A stretch of DNA of 64,000 nucleotides from an uncultured Prevotellaceae bacterium. Lineage in GTDB: Bacteria > Bacteroidota > Bacteroidia > Bacteroidales > Bacteroidaceae. Made by a program: the position numbers and the translations under genes. Below the pieces are notes generated by a model that was given only the letters and a program-made list of their open reading frames with translations, was not told the DNA's origin and did no database searches. Where the stretch lies: the NCBI GenBank assembly GCA_902776195.1, contig CACYPF010000003.1, positions 142,702-206,701 on the forward strand. Reading direction: 5' to 3'. This document shows positions 61,700-64,000 of the stretch, one piece after another. The number at the start of each line of letters is the position of its first letter. Positions within the stretch are counted from its first letter, which is position 1.

Positions 61700-62046
61700 C
61701 TGATATTCTTTGCTTTCCGTAAATCCATCATGTCATCCCAGAAGTCGTCAGCATCTGCATCGGTGAATCCCTCATGTGACATTTCTTTGAGAATAGAGTC
61801 CAAGAGCTGCATCTTCGTCACCTGAAGGTCTGGTGCCACATCAATAGGACATGCCACGATGTCGCCCAATGAACCGACATGCACATTGGAAACGGCAATC
61901 TCGCCATTGATGAGTTTCACCTTAATACGATTGCCAGAGCCATATTCAGGCTTCGTGTTCAGCAGTTCTTCGAAGAGTGGAACGTTGGCGTATGCTTCTG
62001 CATCAACTGACTGTAACAGTTCCCTGAGTGTCATGCTAATATTCAT
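61696..62046 (-). CDS. Small acidic protein of unknown function
   Basis: A 116-aa soluble protein from ATG 62046 (MNISMTLRELLQSVDAEAYANVPLFEELL). Regions: GSGNRIKVKLINGEIAVSNVHVGSLGDIVACPIDV (beta-rich) and a C-terminal acidic helix (ADADDFWDDMMDLRKAKNIR). It resembles a Bacteroidales family (DUF6557 in my memory), unconfirmed. First of three overlapping minus-strand genes leading to the AraC regulator. Confidence 0.65.
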   Translation of the reverse strand: MNISMTLRELLQSVDAEAYANVPLFEELLNTKPEYGSGNRIKVKLINGEIAVSNVHVGSLGDIVACPIDVAPDLQVTKMQLLDSILKEMSHEGFTDADADDFWDDMMDLRKAKNIR

Positions 62047-62107
62047 AAAACATCCTAAAATCAGGCACAAAGTTACGCAATATTCACGGGAATTTATCAG
62101 AAATGAC

Positions 62108-62115
62108 TAATTTTG
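62108..62115 (+). promoter_or_regulatory. -7 promoter element TAATTTTG
   Basis: Box 23 bp before the Sel1-repeat gene start at 62139; the upstream in-frame ATG at 62103 precedes the box and is not used. Confidence 0.65.
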
Positions 62116-62138
62116 CAACATTATTTAGGAGATTAGCC

Positions 62139-62783
62139 ATGCCAAAGGAGAGGAACAAAGCAGACGGCTATCGTGAGAAGGCTTACGAGGGTGACACCAA
62201 GGCGATGAATAACCTTGGGGTCTGCTACGAACGTGGCACTGGGGTAAAGGTCAATCTGGAAATGGCTTTCGAGTGGTATATGAAGGCAGCGGAGCAGGGC
62301 GGTGTCTATGGCTGTTTCAACGTTGGCGAGTGCTACTATCACGGCAAGGGTGTGGAGCAGGATGCAGAGCTGGCCTTTGAGTGGTACATGAAAGCCGCAG
62401 ACAAGGGTGATATGCAGTCACAGGTCAACGTGGCCAACGCCTATTATCTCGGCAACGGCACAGGGCAGGATCATCACAAGGCTTTCCTCTGGTATCGTGA
62501 GGCTGCTTTCCAAGGGCATATTCTCAGTCAAAAGAATGTGGGTGCAGCCTATTGGAACGGCGATGGTGTGGAGAAGAGCTTGGAGGAATGTGTGTTCTGG
62601 TATGAGCTTGCCGCCAACGGTGGCGATGCCCAGGCACAGTTTGCCACTGGTTGGTTCCTGATGACGGGTACTGGCGTTCCCAAGGATGAGCGCAAGGGGC
62701 TGAAGTGGATTCACAAGGCAACGTTTCAAGGATTCCAGCCCGCCATCGACTACTGTAAGGAGCATGGATATAAGTGGTATTAA
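62139..62783 (+). CDS. Sel1-repeat protein
   Basis: A 214-aa protein made of about five Sel1-like TPR repeats of 36 residues: AMNNLGVCYERGTGVKVNLEMAFEWYMKAAEQG, GCFNVGECYYHGKGVEQDAELAFEWYMKAADKG, SQVNVANAYYLGNGTGQDHHKAFLWYREAAFQG, SQKNVGAAYWNGDGVEKSLEECVFWYELAANGG and AQFATGWFLMTGTGVPKDERKGLKWIHKATFQG. No signal peptide, so probably a cytosolic scaffold. Precedes a flavodoxin-like reductase by 24 bp. Confidence 0.92.
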   Translation: MPKERNKADGYREKAYEGDTKAMNNLGVCYERGTGVKVNLEMAFEWYMKAAEQGGVYGCFNVGECYYHGKGVEQDAELAFEWYMKAADKGDMQSQVNVANAYYLGNGTGQDHHKAFLWYREAAFQGHILSQKNVGAAYWNGDGVEKSLEECVFWYELAANGGDAQAQFATGWFLMTGTGVPKDERKGLKWIHKATFQGFQPAIDYCKEHGYKWY

Positions 62784-62807
62784 AGAACAGAACTAACAAA
62801 TACGAAT

Positions 62808-63347
62808 ATGAAAAAGGTCATTGTTATATCAACGAGCCTGCGTCATGGCTCAAACAGCGATATGCTCGCTGAGAAGTTTGTGGAAGGTGCAAAAGCTGCC
62901 GGAAACGAAGTTGAGAAAATCTCGCTTGTGGGTAAGAGCATCCAGTTCTGCAAGGGCTGTATGGGATGCCAAAAACTGGGACATTGCGTCATCAAGGACG
63001 ATGCGAACGACATCATGGCCAAGGTGCTGAAGGCTGATGTCGTCTGCTGGGCCACACCTGTCTATTATTATGAGATGAGCGGTCAGATGAAGACGCTCAT
63101 TGACCGCATGAACGCCATGTACGAGCAGGATTATCAGTTCCGTGATGTCTATCTGCTGACCACAGCAGCAGAGGATGAAGCCGAAACGCCCAAGCGTGCA
63201 GAGATAGGACTGACGGGCTGGATAGACTGCTATCCGAAGAGTCGCCTGGCAGGAACGCTGTTCTGCGGTGGTGTGAACGATGCCCGCGAGATTGAAGGCA
63301 ATTCCAAACTGCAAGAGGCTTACGAATTAGGAAAGAGCATCGGCTGA
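62808..63347 (+). CDS. NADPH-dependent FMN reductase / flavodoxin-family protein
   Basis: A 179-aa flavin protein. FMN loop VIVISTSLRHGSNSDMLAEKFVEGAKAAGNEVEKI (about 4-38), CKGCMGCQKLGHCVIKDDANDIMAKVLKADVVCWATPVYYYEMSGQMKTLIDR. The CxxCxxCxxxxxC region is typical of the iron-sulfur flavoprotein-like branch, with one FMN and possibly a cluster. Likely a quinone or azo/nitro-compound reductase. 24 bp after the Sel1 gene, same strand. Confidence 0.9.
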   Translation: MKKVIVISTSLRHGSNSDMLAEKFVEGAKAAGNEVEKISLVGKSIQFCKGCMGCQKLGHCVIKDDANDIMAKVLKADVVCWATPVYYYEMSGQMKTLIDRMNAMYEQDYQFRDVYLLTTAAEDEAETPKRAEIGLTGWIDCYPKSRLAGTLFCGGVNDAREIEGNSKLQEAYELGKSIG

Positions 63348-63365
63348 AAATATCAACAATATGAA

Positions 63366-63707
63366 ATGTTTCGTGAACTGATGCCAGAGTTAGCAGATGA
63401 ATATCATCTGATAGCTCCCGACTTCCCTGCCTTCGGACAAACGGAAAGCCCTGACCGTGAACACTTCACTTACTCTTTCGACCATCTGGCTCGCATCGTA
63501 GATAAGTTTACAGAGGCTATCGGATTGACTAATTCGGCCATATTCTTCCTCTGCTGGTTTGGCCTTTTGGTCTTTTTAGTTGACGGAGTACTGAAATTTC
63601 AGACTTTGGTTAACTATTTCGGTTCGTATATCTTTGTCGAGACTGCTTTGCTGCTAGTGGTCATCCTACCAACGTGGGCAATCTACAGATTAACAAAAGA
63701 AGAATGA
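63366..63707 (+). pseudogene. Chimeric frame: alpha/beta hydrolase fragment joined to a membrane-protein tail
   Basis: 113 codons. Residues 1-55 (FRELMPELADEYHLIAPDFPAFGQTESPDREHFTYSFDHLARIVDKFTEAIGL) match the second strand/helix part of a haloalkane-dehalogenase-like hydrolase, lacking the oxyanion-hole start and everything after, including the nucleophile. Residues 60-113 (FFLCWFGLLVFLVDGVLKF, two hydrophobic helices, ending TWAIYRLTKEE) are the end of an unrelated membrane protein. The join near 63535 is probably a deletion. Not likely functional. Confidence 0.7.
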
Positions 63708-63767
63708 TTGCAACTTTTTGTTCTGGAATTACGTCAAACAGATAGAAACTTTTAAAAGATAACGATT

Positions 63768-64000
63768 ATGATACTCTCAACAACCCCACAGATTGAAGGT
63801 CACACCATCCGCGAGTACAAGGGTATTGTGACAGGTGAGACTATTATTGGTGCCAACATGTTCAAAGACCTCTTTGCAGGCATCCGCGACATCGTAGGAG
63901 GCCGTGCTGGCGCTTACGAGAAGGTGCTTTCCGAAGCCAAGGACACCTCCATGCAGGAGATGATACAGCGTGCTCAGGCTCTTGGAGCCAATGCCATCGT
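63768..64000 (+). CDS. YbjQ/UPF0145-family protein (partial)
   Basis: First 77 residues, then cut by the window edge. [77 protein letters not shown] is the beginning of YbjQ, a pentameric beta-barrel family once called putative heavy-metal-binding. Complete length would be about 105. Function unknown. Confidence 0.93.
   Translation, partial: MILSTTPQIEGHTIREYKGIVTGETIIGANMFKDLFAGIRDIVGGRAGAYEKVLSEAKDTSMQEMIQRAQALGANAI

Overview
The window is chromosomal DNA of a Bacteroidales bacterium, most likely Prevotella or a close relative. The signs are many TAnnTTTG -7 promoter boxes without sigma70-type -10/-35 pairs, very few Shine-Dalgarno sequences, an ExbB/ExbD/ExbD block, a PorE-type secretion protein, a carboxynorspermidine-type dehydrogenase, GH97, and several Bacteroidales-only families of unknown function. 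I assigned function by reading protein motifs; no database search was run.

Layout. 1-3.4 kb: hydrolase fragment, YjbQ-type protein, cupin/CMD protein, amidohydrolase pseudogene, aldo/keto reductase. 3.6-6.3 kb: ExbB-membrane protein-ExbD-ExbD energy-transducing operon, then an Lrp regulator. 6.3-8.9 kb (minus): rRNA methyltransferase-thyA-folA. 8.9-10.7 kb: membrane protein, PspC, ECF sigma factor and a putative partner. 10.7-17.6 kb (minus): porE, topB, phosphopantetheinyl transferase, rmuC, guaA. 17.8-22.3 kb: cytidylate kinase-like, zinc peptidase, dinB, frr, rsgA. 22.3-25.3 kb (minus): epimerase and a SPFH/RHH/DUF1648 operon with a probable autoregulatory operator. 25.4-31 kb: mnmA, a 35-aa gene, polyamine dehydrogenase, recA and a secreted protein. 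31.2-33.1 kb: dnaK behind a sigma54-like promoter.

33.1-45.9 kb is an AT-richer accessory island. It starts at the dnaK stop codon and ends at an 18-bp near-copy of the dnaK 3' end, consistent with insertion there. Next to dnaK is a VapE-type helicase gene enclosed by two 101-bp inverted repeats (97/101 identical), followed by iteron-like 22-bp repeats. The rest is a minus-strand defence operon: HTH regulator, unknown gene, nuclease-fused HsdM, HsdS, OLD-type ATPase/TOPRIM, EVE-like reader, DUF262/HNH nuclease, a DinD remnant and a Fic protein.

46-64 kb returns to ordinary content: glycosyltransferases, MarR, GreA, Crp-like, ApbE, SRP RNA followed by a truncated tRNA-Thr, GH97, MutS2, tRNA-Ser, a redox cluster (aldo/keto reductase, SDR, flavodoxin, NTF2-like, AraC), a Sel1 protein, an FMN reductase and YbjQ. 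Decay is visible at several places: deletion-fused pseudogenes, a chimeric reading frame, truncated genes beside tRNAs, and a family of 7-bp tandem repeats at gene junctions and inside coding sequences.
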